From Coprinellus micaceus (taxonomy: Eukaryota; Basidiomycota; Agaricomycetes; Agaricales; Psathyrellaceae), in the NCBI GenBank assembly GCA_951394405.1, contig OX596339.1:2046001-2110000 (forward strand): a DNA stretch of 64,000 nt. Reading direction: 5' to 3'. Both the position numbers and the translations under genes were made by a program. How positions within the stretch are numbered: position 1 is the stretch's first letter; the number at the start of each line of letters is the position of its first letter. This document shows positions 46,981 through 62,200 of this stretch, piece after piece. Below the pieces are notes generated by a model that ran no database searches, was not told the DNA's origin, and worked only from the letters and a program-made list of their open reading frames with translations.

Positions 46981-49927
46981 TTAATGCCTTTTGGAGGGCT
47001 TGCCCAGCGCGAGGGCGCCGGCGATCTTGAAGAAGATATCCACGCTGTTGACTACAATATGGGTTAGCAACCCGACAATGGGCGATGTGGACAAAGGTCC
47101 AACTCACAAACACCACGGAAGGCCTCTGCTCCTGGACCTTTGGCGTAGACGGGAACGTCCTGCAGAGAGTGCACACCCTGAGACTCGTCGACGGGGAGGG
47201 TTCCAGCTAATCCAGCACATTAGCGACGAACACAATAAGGGCCTATAGCAACTCACAGACGGAGTAACCGACGGTGTGCTCGTTGGGATTGGCGACGTAT
47301 CCACCATCGGAACCCTTGGTCGCAGGGGTACGGGGTCCCTTCCCATTGATAGTGTAGTCCTCACGACTGTTCATCGTCAGCTTTGGCCACCCGTAAGAAT
47401 GAACCGACTTACCGATCGGGGCTTGCTCCGAATCCAGCCTATTATTCATTTCAGTAAGCCATGCACAAAAAGACCATTCACTGCACAATGGACATACCGC
47501 ATACGCGTAGCGAGGGTTCCATTGAACGGGGAAGTTGGGGCCCTGGGCTCCGAAGACAACGGTCTGGTTATTGGGCGACGAGCCCGCGGAGACTTGGTAA
47601 CCGCTAAGACCCGACTCAGCGTAGACGCCGACTATACGAGGAGGGATAAATGGGTGACGGAAAAAGAAACAGTGTATGTTCGACGCACCTGCGCGCCTCT
47701 TTTTCCTATCGTCAGCCTGGGCAGCGAGGTACTTGGTATCGGCACCTCCGAAGACGTCCTGGGCGATCGTTCAGCTCTATGCCCCGAGACGTGCTGGAAA
47801 CCTGACGTACAAAGCCATGTCCATGATCGGCAGTCACGACAATGAGAGTATCTTCAAGCTCGCCAATTTGCTCCAGGTCTGAACGCCGGAAGGGGGTGGT
47901 GAGCGTCGCGAACGCGTAAAGTAACAGGGACCTACGCTTGATAGAAGCCCGGACGGTGTCATCGAGTTCTAAAAGCTCACCGAGGGCACGGTCGTAGTCC
48001 AAAGCATGCATCATCTAAGATAAAACTCCATATCAGGACAAGAATATCGACACCATTTTCGCGGTTCGACCCACCTTGTCAATGCTCGCAGCCTCGGACA
48101 TCATGAACCAACCTTTGCCCTTCGACCTCGCCTGCAGGATGTCGATAGCCTTGAGCGTCATGTCCTTCAATCCAGGCTGGTCAACCGCATCGGCCTTGTC
48201 ACCAGTTGGGTGGTTACCCAGGCCCTTCAGGTTCTCAGTCAAGACGTTCCTATCAACCCACTTCGCCCTATAAAGGAACCGCTCAGAAATCCTTCTTGTA
48301 ACCGAGTCGATTTAGAGCACGGCTTACAGGTTACCGGTAGAGAAGATACCCAAGGTCTTCTTCGAGGTGTCGACCTTCTTGAGCTGGCTGTTGTCATAAA
48401 CGACCTGGTATCCCTGGCTCTGGAACTCCTTGTAGAAGTCCTTGCCCTGGTACGAGCCGCTTCCAGCGATGAACTGCTCAGCGCCACCGCTGGGTCAGCT
48501 TGTCAGTCAGTGTATGACATCACGATGAACTCTGCGAACCCACCCGAAGATGACATCCGGTCCTTTGCAGCTCGTAGGCCAGTCGAATCGGGGATCCAAT
48601 GAAGTTGCGTTGTACAGGAACTCGTAGACAACGGAAGCGGACTGGCTACGATCCCGGGTGTGAGCGCACAACGCACCTATCGAAGTCGGCATTCAGCACC
48701 CTGCGCGGAGGAACACAACCAAAAATACGCACCAGGAGTAGCATCTGCAATGTACGCAGTGGAAACAATTCCAACAGGTCCTCCAATCTTACGCCTGAAC
48801 AGCTCAGCGATCGTCTCAACCTTGGGATCATCGAACACGTCCTTGGACTATATCCAAGGGAAATACACCATCAACGTTAACAGAAAGGGTACAAACAATA
48901 GGGAGTCATACGCACACTATCAACCCAAACGTTGAGAGCGTTGACCGTGCTCTTCTTGCCGGTATACAGCGCAGTCGCGCTGTTCGCCGAGTCGGTGATG
49001 AAGGAGTCAATCGAGTGGGTCATCTGCAGGCCAAGGGCCTCCATCTGGTCGAGCTGCATGAGGGTCTGGTACTTGCCGTTAATGCTCTTGTGGCCGATGA
49101 GGCGGGCAGCAGTGATCATTGGTTGGGTCATACCTGGGGATGACATTGAGTTAAATTGTGATAGAGCAGAGACGCGGCAATACAGGTGCGTACCGTCCCC
49201 AATGAAGAAGAGAACGTTCTTGGCCTTGCGGTTCTTGGCGGGCTCACGGACCTCCCAGTTGGCGACGGTCTTCGCGCCTCCGTTGTACGAGAGCTTGGCT
49301 TGGTACTTGCCGGGCTGTGGGAGACGCGTTAGTCTGCCATAAATTTCCATTCTTCACGTAGTTGAATGTACATCGTCGAGAGAGAGCTGGACAGTGTCGA
49401 AACAAATAAGTACAGTGATGTTCAGAGGCGACAGAACCCACTTACAGCGCGGTACGCCTTCGCAGCGACGTTCACTCCAGTCAACTTTCCCTCATCTTTC
49501 GCGAACAAATCCTCATAGTACCTAGGCAATAGCGGAAATCTCAGCATTGTCTCTCACAACACGGAACTCGACCGGACGCCACTCACGTAAAGTTCCATTT
49601 CTCCACTGCAGGCTCGGACTGAAGCTTGAAGTACTTCTTCGCCTCAACGCAGTCTCCCTTCCCCTTCTGAATGCACAGGGTAAACGTCTCATCGGGAGTC
49701 GTGTTGCCCGTCGCTTCGGTCCCGTTGACAGGCGCGTGCACCTCCAAGCGAATATCGAATAGCTGCCCGACAAGGAAGTCGGCCTGGTCTGGGGGGAAGA
49801 CACATCCAAGGGTCGGGCACGCTCCGAGACGCTGGTAAGTCTGTGCGGAGACGAGGAGAGGGTTGAGGAGGAGGAGCGAGAGCGAGAGGTAGGAGAGGAG
49901 GGACGCGAACTTGGGAGAGGCGGCCAT
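46981..49927 (-). CDS. secreted or vacuolar alkaline phosphatase
   Basis: Metal-dependent phosphomonoesterase of the alkaline phosphatase family (EC 3.1.3.1). A multi-exon minus-strand gene; ATG 49927 begins a classic signal peptide (hydrophobic core LLSYLSLSLLLLNPLLVSA). About 150 residues of beta-rich extension (TYQRLGACPTLGCVFPPDQA, WEVREP) precede the catalytic core. Core motifs: VLFFIGDGMTQPM (metal Asp), SFITDSANSATALYTG with the nucleophilic Ser, STAYIADATPG, WFMMSEAASIDK (metal Glu), TLIVVTADHGHGFD (metal Asp and His) and, near the end, SQGVHSLQDVPVYAKGPGAEAF with the third metal His. The protein ends GKPSKRH with no GPI signal or membrane helix, so it is probably soluble and secreted or lysosome/vacuole-targeted. 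More than ten short introns; a few joins were not resolved base by base. Useful in phosphate scavenging; regulation is not visible. Confidence 0.9.
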
Positions 49928-50753
49928 TGTTGCGACGACTGGGCGGGCGCTTAGCGGGAAAGGATGAGGGCCAAAGTCACTCCACCTTAAAGGAACCAGG
50001 AGCCCTTAAGTACGACTCCCAAATTGAAAATGAATTAGGGAGCATCATGACACGATTATCACCGACAGCGACTTTGGAATAGTATGCGAACGTCGAAGAA
50101 GCAACGTTGATGGGTACCGAAGAAGGAACCACGAGGAAGGTTGGTTGGTTTGGAGGGTATCAGAGGGTATCAACTGCCGACGTTGCTCGGCGCAAGTGAG
50201 GGCGAGAGTGTAGACGCATCCCACGTTCGCTCTCAGCAACCCAACGCGCTTGGCCACCATGCGCTTAATCTGAAGGTGGAAACCATGATAGCATAGTATG
50301 TCGACCGTGGTAACAGCAATCGGAGCGTACGTGATTGTGGGTGCAATGGGCCGACGAAATGCTGAGGGGATGAGACGTAGTCTGAGCTGGATCGTTCGAA
50401 GTTGGGACGAACGTGCGAGGGAAGCAGCATGGCCTTTGATCATATCCCTAACATTATGTCGTTCCTGAGAATGGCACACGAGCAATATTACGACCTCCTT
50501 GGGACTTTATTGCTGCGTAGGGCGCGGCCGAACGGAAGGAGGAAGTGAGGGGAGGAGGTGAGGCATCTGCATTATTGCCACTCCCCGTGTCGCCTAACCT
50601 TGCTTCCGGAAACGATGGGCGCTTGTCCCGGATACTTGGACCATTTACCCGACGGCTGAACCACGGAAGATATAGGATACATAAGCACAATTCAGTACTC
50701 ACCAACATCCTGTATCCCAAAGAACGAGCGGAACAATGCATTGCACGGTACAG
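49928..50753. other. intergenic, 0.8 kb
   Basis: Alkaline phosphatase promoter and BUD13 3' flank. A 146-codon minus-strand frame (50485-50045) has a Leu/Arg-rich composition without motifs and is not called. Confidence 0.4.
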
Positions 50754-51824
50754 TTACATGTCATCGACACCCCACGCATAGCTCTCCGCTCCTTTACGTT
50801 TACGTGCATTGACAGACTGGAACAGCTTCTTCTCAAATCCATTTCCTCGGTCTGTGCGGGATGTCAGTTCGGGTTAGGGAGAGATCAACTCGTGAACATA
50901 CCGACACCATCCCATCTGTACCCAGGCTTGATTCCGAAGCGATTTGGAGGTGGAGGGGGTCCCTGGTACTCGGGCTTGCGAGGACCTTTCGATTTCTTTT
51001 TCTATTGTGGAGATCAGCCAGGGGATGGTAATTGTGCCGTGCAACACACTCACCGCCATGAACATCGCAGCAGGATCATTCCACAACTCCTTGGATTTCA
51101 ACTCCTCATTCATGTCCTTGTCGTCTACTCCCCTAGCAAACGGCTTCGCCTTGTTCTTCTCCATCTCCTTCCTGTGCTGCTCCTTCTCGTCTCTCTGCAC
51201 CAGACCCTTGCCCCACTGCATCTTCTGCGCCTCTTTCTCCTCCCTCTCCCTTTTCAATCGTGCTGCCTCCGCCTTTGCCATCTTCATGTCGATCTTCTTC
51301 CCCGATGCATCACGATACACTGTCTCCTGTGCTTGTGCGAGCTCCTCATCTGTATACTTGGTGGCCTCGTCCACGCGCTGGTGTACGACTTTCTTCAGTT
51401 GCTTTGCGGTGACCAACCCACCGACGAATGGGGCAGCGACCACCTGCGGCTGCTCGTCCGCGGGCGTCGGTTCCTCCTCTTCCTGAGTCATACCCGAAGG
51501 CCCTGCCGTCCCTTCCTGCACTGTCACCCAGCTCGACTCTCCCTTGTCTGTTTTCCGCTTCTTGAAGGCCCGGTCGCTCGCCACGACAGCCTCCTTGAAA
51601 TCATCCTCATCTTCAACATCTCGAGAATCCTGCGGCCATCCTGCATCCTCGTCGACGAGCTTTACCCCGGCGCTGCTCCCAGACGGTGCGGAAGTGGGGC
51701 CAGCGACGGTCGTCTTCTTCCGTTTCTTCTTGGTCTGTGAGGCAGTTTTAGCGAGAATTGCATCTGCCTTTGGACCTGACATATACTTTTCTGCGAGGTA
51801 GGCTTTGAGGTCGGGGCCGGACAT
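50754..51824 (-). CDS. BUD13: pre-mRNA splicing factor BUD13 (RES complex)
   Basis: Subunit of the pre-mRNA retention and splicing (RES) complex with Pml1 and Snu17, part of activated spliceosomes. Three exons (51824-51054, 51001-50902, 50851-50754) sum to 969 bases, 322 residues. The N-terminus reads [24 protein letters not shown], as in other BUD13 proteins. A Lys/Glu-rich middle follows, with [20 protein letters not shown] and a charged helix ([19 protein letters not shown]). The signature C-terminus is intact: [35 protein letters not shown] and SYAWGVDDM. The start was set at ATG 51824; in-frame sequence upstream lacks an ATG. Lengths fit the fungal family (about 300-330). Confidence 0.95.
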
Positions 51825-52304
51825 GGTGGAGGCAGGTGCAATTGACGGTTCGTGTTGACGAGTTGCAGCTGGATGCAAGGCGAAGCACCGCCCGGGTCGG
51901 AGTCTGACTTCGGACCCAGCACAGCCACACCAGCCGTCAACGAGCGCCTAATGAGCGAACGTCGACAGCAAGCTCCCATCGCCAAAAGTACTCGGCACAG
52001 CGGCATGAAGGGGAGAAAGTGTTATATCCCTGTGTATGGTACATAGTACAGATTCACCAACGGTGACGGGTATCTACGTGCGAAAGAAAGCAAAATACCT
52101 GTCTACTGTACAAACATGAACAAAAAGCAAACGCGACGGGGCATTAAAACAGGCACAAGGGCGACGGGGATGATAGAAATCCGTCAGCCCTCGTGGAGGC
52201 CAGTATAAGTATAATACTTGGTAGGGAACCCACCCAATGACCAGAGGAGGAAGAACGAAAATATGGCAAGAAGCGGAGAAATGGGTTTAACGATAGTCAT
52301 CGGC
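51825..52304. other. intergenic, 0.5 kb
   Basis: BUD13 promoter and 3' flank of the transporter gene, both on the minus strand. Nothing else seen. Confidence 0.4.
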
Positions 52305-54625
52305 CTATGCGCTTCTCGTGGCAGCGTTGCCATCTTGCAAGCTCCTCCTTCGTTCTTCCTCGTCATCTGAATTTGCTCCAAAGTCTCGGCCCGCATCATA
52401 TGCAGGGATAGCATCGTAGCTATAGCTCTCCGAAAGTTGCCTGGAGCCCCTCTGGACGCTGGGACTACGATCGACAGAACGCCGGCGACTGTTGTTATGG
52501 ATCAAGGCAATTTCGTTTTCATCGGGGCGGACCCTGCTGAGTAATAGAACGGCAGAGAAGAGGAGGGCTGCTGCGAGGACAAATATCCCTTCGGGGAAGC
52601 CAGCAACGCTTCTGCTGTAAGTCACGGCGTAGATGGAGGGCTATTGGCAAACGATTAGACAAGGGAGCAAGAGCGGTTATGGAGGACTCACTGAGATGAT
52701 ATGAGCCACGGCGGACAAGACACCCATCGCACCGAACAATATTCCGACCTCGGAACTATAACCACATGCGTGTAGGCAGATGGCACCGAGTGAGTGGAGT
52801 GTGGGGTTACCTCCAGAAGTGAATGACGACAGGCAAGACAGCGCGGTGAATATGCCCTGTGATCTGCTCGCCGTCAGCGCAACCAGACTGTCCGCGAGGC
52901 CATCGACCCCGACCGACACCTGCGCAAGATATCGGTCGAAATTTACTTCAGCGGTGATGTCGTGCGCGTTTGGATTCGTCCCAGGAGGACTCGTAGGTTT
53001 GGGCTTGAGATAGGAGATAACGACTGGTGAACCGATGAGGACCGGATATGAAAACATTAGATCCAATTAAGCTTACTTGGGAGGAACACTAGTAAGTTGA
53101 ATGCACGTGTGAACCACAAGATGGACATGTAGTACCCCAGCTGGAATGGATCGTTAGAAAAGCGGTGTACGGGGGCGTAGAAACTTACCTCAGCGGTTGT
53201 CCAGTCAAAGACATGTTGTGCGTAGAGATATTTCGCTGAATAAACACCCTAACGAGCACATAAGGACTTGCCACTTGTGGATTGCTGAGGCCGGACTCAC
53301 TGTAGAGACGAGATAAAGGAATAGAGCAAGGCCAACCAAAGGCATCGAAAAGTTCCGGCCAGCGATACTTGGGACCCGGCGAGGAGCAAACATAAGGATC
53401 GGGGATAACAAGGATTTGAAGAAGCGCGAGACAAGGCTCCTTGCCGCATAGAGGGTGGAGGCCTTGGATACCGTTTCTTCATCTCCTAGGTGGTTTCCAT
53501 GGTGGTCCGTGGGTTTCAGCGACTCGGGGCAGATGAAGACAACGTAGAGGATGTTGAAAAAGATGAGAGCGATGCTAGTGTAGAAGAAGGAGTCGCTATA
53601 TCCAACCCGGGGAAGGAAGAGCCCAGCGAACTAGATGCGCCCCATTCAATTAGCGTCAGAGGGCAATCGAAATCGACTACTTTGACGTACAGGAGGACCC
53701 GTCGCCAGACCCACGAACACCATCCCCTGCACCGTAGAGAATATCTTGGATCTGTCACCCAGTTAATCTTGAGTGAATGGCTCGCATTATCACCGCTTAC
53801 CTCGATCCATGACGCGTGCAATCAGAGATATAGCTGCGCGTTGGTTAGCAAAAGTCGTGCAACATGAACTGAACAGCACGTACGCATGAACCACACCATT
53901 GAAGGTTGACAGCCCACCGACAAGGCCTTCGAGGATCGGACCCACCAGGATGAGGTTTTCAGCGTGTCGCCCAAAGATGGTGTCGGACTTCATGACGAGC
54001 ACGAAAACGGCCTCCCTGGGAAAGGTGTGAAACCCACAGTTGCAATCGAAAGGCGTAGTTGACCCACATCAAGAGGGCGCCAAAGAGGAAGATAATCAGG
54101 ATATTCCTCCTACCGTGCCTATCGCCCGCCCGACTCCAGAAACCGGTAGTAATTGCGCTCAGAGTGCTCATAGTTGTGACAACGGCGGCCTGTATCTTCG
54201 CCGCTCTTGCTTGAACATCTGAGGGGTCTGCGCCGCTGCACTGCCCACCATTGATGAGTGCAGCGAGTCCCACCCCTGGGGGATCGGAGGACAAGGAACG
54301 GCAAGCAATGGCCTTGTAGACTTGAATTCGAGGAGACATCGTGACCCCCCGCTGTGGACACTATGAGCCGGGGGTCGACGAGAGATGCTTCCGTCCTACG
54401 CACCGACATGGACAAAACCAGAACGACCGGAATCAACCTGACGCTTGCATTTAGCTTCCGCGTCCCGAATGATGCAACAGAGACATACCAGTAGGGGTGA
54501 GCCTTCCAACGAAACAGCGACGCGACCGAGCAGTCCATGGCATTCCTTTCGCTTTCTTGCTGGTGGTGGGGAGAGTGAAGAAGGGGTGTGTCCTCGGCGC
54601 GCCCGTGTGATGGTCCGGAGGTCAT
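52305..54625 (-). CDS. major facilitator superfamily transporter (PCFT/SLC46-like)
   Basis: Multi-exon minus-strand gene for a polytopic membrane protein of roughly 600 residues. The ATG at 54625 starts MTSGPSHGRAEDTPLLHS, with an acidic/dileucine-like DTPLL motif often seen in vacuolar or lysosomal transporters. Helix 1 (LIPVVLVLSMSV) is followed by a long loop with CRSLSSDPPG and GGQCSGADPSDVQARAAKIQ, then the MFS loop motif FWSRAGDRHGRRNILIIFLF. Later helices include LVGPILEGLVGG, ALIFFNILYVVFICPE, FSMPLVGLALFLYLVSTVS, and FPEGIFVLAAALLFSAVLLL as the last one. The tail is Ser/Arg-rich and hydrophilic. The large loop between helices 1 and 2 and the Cys residues there resemble PCFT/SLC46-type proteins; the substrate is unknown. 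Some exon joins in the middle are approximate. Confidence 0.82.
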
Positions 54626-56381
54626 GGTTCTTGCCGAGAACGTCCAGATGCGTTGCCGACTACCTGGTGCTCGCCCCCTGGGCAAATTTGAGGAAAGCGC
54701 AGGACGTAGTGGTGGTATATAGTAAAGGGTGGGGGACCGAGTAAAGGGGAACTACGAGTCAGTAGTGGCGGTCTATAAATCTGGTGCCAGTGTGGGGGTG
54801 AGAGGAAACCCTGTGAGATCTAAACGTAATCAGATTGCCAGCACCTCGTATCTGATAACGGCCTAACGGATCTATGTAAGCCTCGCGGCAGAGCCGAGTT
54901 CTCGCTGTTCTTTGCTCAGGACTAGGTCCCAAGTGTTGGAGATAACCCAGAAGGAAGCTTCCTGTCTTTGTAGCGAGGTAGCGCAGTCAACCTTGAGCTA
55001 AATCGGGATTTCGATCGAGTGTTGAAAGGAAGTAGGCCCAGTGTCCCGAAACAAAAATTGCTGGTCGTACACCCCGCAACCTCCCGCAACGAGGCATTCT
55101 GAACTTCCTTCATCAGTGAGACCACGAGGCAGCCGTCCCACTTTGGGGGAAGAAGGGACTGGAGAACGCGCCGCATTCGGGTGTGGCAGGGTGTGGCGGC
55201 CTTGACTCAGAGGAGCCTGTGGCCTGGGCCAAAGGAGCGCAGCCCAGGCTCCCGTTTAAGAGCAAGCACGCGATCTTACCAGACTGAAGTAGCCTTTACG
55301 GCAATGCGCAGAGATCTTGACCATTTACCTATAAGTAAGCTCCCTCGTATCGTCCAGGATTGGAAGACATTTAGGTTTGTGCAACTAGTCCGAGTAATCC
55401 GTTACGGGGTAACTCGAGCCACATTCACGCCCCAATTGTGATAGATCGAGGATGAGCGCCTCTCTGGTCACTGATGAGACGGACCCTGTGGACATGTGCC
55501 ATCTGGACGTGACCTGAGGGTCGGCTCGCTCAGGAGTTTAGGCAAAAGGACACTCTCCTATCAGCTGGAGATGAGGGGATTGTGGGTCCATCTCCCCACT
55601 TTGAAAATACTCAAGGGATCGACTTAAACGCGCAACAGTAGCCTGAGGACGGGGGCTATAACCCACTGACCGTAAGCTTCCCGCCGGTATATTTTTGTGA
55701 CATGGTTTATTCATAGTATCTCTCCGGCAACTGTGGCTTTGCGGGCTTCTTGACAGAGTGGGAGCAAACTTCCCTTCGCTTCACCTTTCCTTCATCCGCG
55801 ATTCGCTTTATGGTTATTCCGGCGAACGCTGGCCGACTCGATTGCACAGATATAACCGCCTCGCACATTCCAGTGCTGCGAACCTTCGAAAGGTACCAAG
55901 CGTCGCTCACAGTAGCATAAGCCTTGGACATACCTGACCTGAGAGCCACCTACTTATCGATGTAAATTGAGTTTGAGTGGTGTTTTTTCCAGATGGAGTA
56001 CAATATCTCACCGTGCCCGGCTAACACTGTGATAGCGAGTGCTGGTCCTGAAATAACTTTGCGAACCGATATAAATACTCCTGTAAGAGATAGCAGGAGG
56101 CTTTAACTCTGCGCTATTTATATGGAAGCAGACGACGAAGAGCGACATCAAGTGGGTCTGGGTTCAGCGCTTAATACGGTGACATCCCACGGGCGCTTAA
56201 AGAGTTACCCCCGCAAATTGATTTGATCCAGATACTTGGGTTTGGGTCCAGTATGATGTGTTTCTAACGACCTAAACACGTTAGATATTAGGTATATACG
56301 ACTCTCGCGGGGTCCTACATATGTACAATGGGGGTTTACCAGTGTCCTTTCGGTTTCCCTGCCTGCCTGACTCCAGGGCCA
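54626..56381. other. 1.75 kb without a supported gene
   Basis: The left end holds the transporter promoter, including a TATA-like ACTATATACC (minus strand) near 54714-54723. The remainder contains only short frames without motifs. Confidence 0.35.
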
Positions 56382-58024
<1,643 letters not shown>

Positions 58025-59241
58025 CCTGGGTGTCGACGTAGGGGTGAACTTTCTCGCTCGCAATGGGATGGCTGGACGCGGTGGGTGATAAAGGTGTCGA
58101 TTTGATGAGGCTTGGAGTCTTGTCGAGCTTCCAAATAGTCTCGCCTTCCTCAAAGTGCCGCCCAACGAGAACATGACCAGGAAGCCGGGAGCTGTACCCT
58201 GTGATGCCTCCACCTATATTGGGGTTCGTGCCCCTATCATACACCAATGTTGCTTGGATTGCCCGGTCTTGGGACATCGGGATAGTAGAGGAGAGCACAT
58301 CGTCGCGAGTGTAAGAGGCCCGGATAGCCGTGCCGTTTGTCGCGCTTTTCCTTCCGTAACGGAGCGTTATCAGAGATCTTTGCCTTCTGACTGAGTTTCT
58401 CTTCAACCCTGTTTGCCGGACAACCAGTCGAGTTCCCGCGTAGTTCACGCCCTTATCAAGACTACTACCAATCCTATTCAGGCTTCAGGGGCTCTCCCGC
58501 TACAATTCTCCAACGTGTCTTCCCTCGTTCCCCCTTCAACAGCTCTTCCAATAGGGGATCCCCCTCGCTCCCAAGTACATCTGCGTCTCAAGTTCACTTG
58601 CCTCGTGCATTCCTTCACTAATGAATTCCCCGGGGGTGTGCGAAATGATGGATTCTCTCCAAAGGGGGATGCCCGTGCGGGACCATTCAAGTCTCCCTCT
58701 TTGGACTTGGTGGACTCTCTCCAATCCTTCACATCGCACGCCTCGTGGTAGGTACCCTTACTCTATACCCAGCCCTCGCCTCTAAAGCGAGCTGTACGCG
58801 CGTCCTAGCCCTGTTCTGGGTAGGGTCCTCTCGAACTTGTATCGTGGTACGCAAACTCCCTTCAATATCTTGTGTTCCGTTAATTGATCATCTCCTAGTG
58901 TTCCGACGCGCCTGCAGGTCTATATCGACGACCTAGTTCTGTTTCACGCTCATATCACCATTGATTCTTCTGTATTCATATCCGCTGTGAGTCAATACGG
59001 TGCATGTTGCAGCCTCGTGTTCGACGAGGCTCTGTCAGAACCCAATACCCAAAGCACGACCCAGCAGTTCCTCCGAGGTGCCACTCTTCGCCATTTGCCC
59101 ATTTTCAACCCTCCGAATGCTGTACCGACAATACCCTATTCCACATCTCCCTGTGCTATAACACCCTCCCAAGATCGTGAATCCATCAAGCAAACCACAC
59201 CGGACCCCAGCTATATCTCGCCATACCCCTAGGTTTCAACC
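58025..59241. other. divergent intergenic region, 1.2 kb
   Basis: Separates the iminopeptidase gene (-) from the Hsp70-like gene (+). A minus-strand frame continues upstream of the iminopeptidase start to about 58448 without recognisable motifs. The tract before 59242 is rich in CCC/ACC, as often seen upstream of fungal genes. No gene supported. Confidence 0.4.
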
Positions 59242-62200
59242 ATGAAGCCGACATTCGACACCCGGAAGCCCTATAGTGGCTTGACGCGGTCTCTTGTCAT
59301 TGCTATCGACGTCGGAACTACATTCAGCGGAGTATGCCATTTCCCTTTCCCTTCCCACCTGCGAACTCATCGGTATCCAAGGTGTCCTACGCTATCCTCG
59401 AACCGGGAGAGGTCCCGAAGATTCACGGTGTAACGCGTTTTCCCGGTCAAGAACATGTAGCCGGGAATTCCAAGATACCATCGATACTTTACTACGACAA
59501 ACGGGGCGATCTGAAAGCTGCAGGAGCCGAAGCAGATGCCAACCAAATCCAAGCCCTCGCCGAGGATGAGAACTGGCACAAGGTCGAACTGTACGACTAC
59601 CTCCTCTTAGTTTCCCCGCTTGCTGTTAACCTTCCTCCGCAGTTTTAAACTTCGCCTGCGGCCTCGGACTATGACGTTGTCCATGAATGGTCTCCGCCTC
59701 GCTCCCCTACCTGCTCGCAAATCTCCTGTCCACATTTTCGGCGACTTCCTCGCCTACCTCTACAACTGCACCACCTCTTTCATCGAAACCACGCACGCGA
59801 ACGGACCGGGTCTCCTCGCCTCGGTTATACCCAATCACGTCGAGTTCGTCCTCGCACATCCGAACGGATGGGAAGGGGCACAACAAGCCAAGATGCGAAG
59901 AGCCGCTGTTTATGGCAAACTCGTGTCTGATACCCCAGAGGGTCGCGCCAGAATCAGATTCGTGACCGAAGGAGAAGCCAGTTTGCACGCGTGTGTCCTA
60001 AGCGGGCTTGCAGCCGATGTCCTCTCCAGCCCCAGCAAGCATGGGTTCTTGATTGCGGACGCGGGAGGTGGAACGTTGGATATCAGCTCCTACGCGATCA
60101 AGGGGACTAGCCCTCTCGTCATCGAGGAGATTGCACCCCCCGACTGCGTGTTTGCAGGGTCGGTCTTTGTCTCAAGGAGGGCGAGGGATTTCTTCGAGCG
60201 TATGTGTTGTGATTCTGCAGCATGTGTGTCCTTGAAACTAACCAACAGCCCCCAGAAAAACTCAAGGGTTCGCAATACGGTACCCCAGACTCCCTGGATC
60301 ACATTACGCGTCAATTCGATGAGAAGACGAAAAGGCTCTTCAGGGACCGGAAGGAGCCACAGTTCGTACCCTTCGGATCTCCTTTCGACAAGGACCCTGC
60401 GTTTGGCATCCGTAACGGTCAGTTGAGGTTGACAGGGTGAGTTCATTTGCCTGTCCCAGCTTCTCGGCAGCAACTTACTCTTTACCGTTTGTGCAGGGCG
60501 GAGGTGGCCAACCTCTTTGAGCCTTCAATAGGTGCTGCCTTCAACGCTATCAAGAAACAAATTGAGTCTGCGGTTGGGGGCTCTATCAAGGTGCTTCTCC
60601 CTTGTAGACCCTTCGTACCTCCCTGACTAATGGCCGCCCTTCTTCACAGTCCGTGTTCTTGGTCGGGGGGTATGCTGCCTCACCATGGTTGTTCAGTCAA
60701 CTCAAAGAGCGTCTCAAGGCTCTGCACATCGTGGTCTCTCGGCCAGACACCCAAACGTATGTAGATTGTTACTCGTGATCTTGGGTTCCACTCACCAGGC
60801 TCCATTCCTTCAGTTCGAAAGCCGTAGCGGATGGCGCCATCGGCTTCTACTGCGACCACCACGTCTCCGCCCGCATGTCAAAATTCACATACGGGGTCGA
60901 ATATCTCCGTCAACTCGACCCCAACGACCCAGAGCATGTCGCCAGGCAGACTAAGCTCTGCGAGCTCCCTTCTGGCCCGAAGCTGTTGCCAGACGCGTTT
61001 GATTGCATTTTGGACAGGGTGAGTGTTCTGGGGCTCCAAGATAAGCGGGATGGGGCTGACGGGGCGTGTGTCTTCAGGGTGTCAGGGTCAAGGAGTCGAA
61101 AGTCTTCTCGAGGAAGTACTGCACCGAGCTGACGAGTTTGTCGATGTTGAAAGTGTTTGAGGTCGAGGTTTGGTGCTATCGGGGAGGAAACGGGATTCCG
61201 AAGTGGATTGAGAGAAGCTCCGGTAAGCGATTTCCTTCCTTGAAAGGCTGGATTTCAATTCCTGACCTTGGTTGCCGTACCAAGATTCGTTTTCGACGCT
61301 CTGCATTGTAAAAGCGGACCTGTCGATGCTGAGCGACAGCGCAGAGCCCAAGGAAGGAAAGAACGGGAAGACGTATTGGACGATTGTGTTCTCCGTCGAG
61401 ATTCACTTTGGTTTGACAGAGTTTGAGGCAAGGATCAAGTGGGTGCAAGAGGTAGGTTTTTCAGAGTTTTCTCCACACACGCGCACTCACCACGTAACTT
61501 AGGGACATACCAAATACGGACCTGCAACCATTGTCTTCAACGAACGCGGCCACCGTTCGGAGGAGGAAGAGCCAGACTTCTACCCAGAGGACGACTCTAT
61601 TTCCGGAGGGAATTCGTACTCTTCATCCTCTCGAGCAAGCGACCGCGATCACCACCGTAGCTCGTCAACGCGGGCGAGGACGCCTCCTGAGGGGCACTAC
61701 ATTGACTCCTCTCGCCGCTCGTCCCGAGCCGATTCCGTCATTCCCGAAGTTGCTCGCGCCCCTTCCACGAGGCCGCCCGCCTCCATGCCCAACACACCTA
61801 AATCGAGCGCGCACATGTCGCTTGACCGAAGCCGAGACCTTACCAGGGACCTGGACCGCGACAGCCTCAGGGACCGGGAGAATTCTCGCAGAAGGAGCGG
61901 CACTCCCTCGATTTCAGACCACAGGTCGTCAAAGAGCAACAGGAATAGTGCCATTATTCCGCCGGGGTCTATCCCGACTTCCCCTGTCTCTCGCAGCAGA
62001 CCAAGAACCCCCGCCACCCCTGCCAGAGAGTTCGTAGAGCCATCGCGCAGCGTCGTTGCATCGCCTGCCAAAAATGAGCCTGCCCCGCTCGCGGATACCG
62101 ACCCCACCCCAACCAATGCTACCCCGCCAGGGTTCCATGCCACACCCCCGCCCCCTGCCCCAACCCTATCTCGCGCCGCTTCGAGCGCATCTGCAATTAT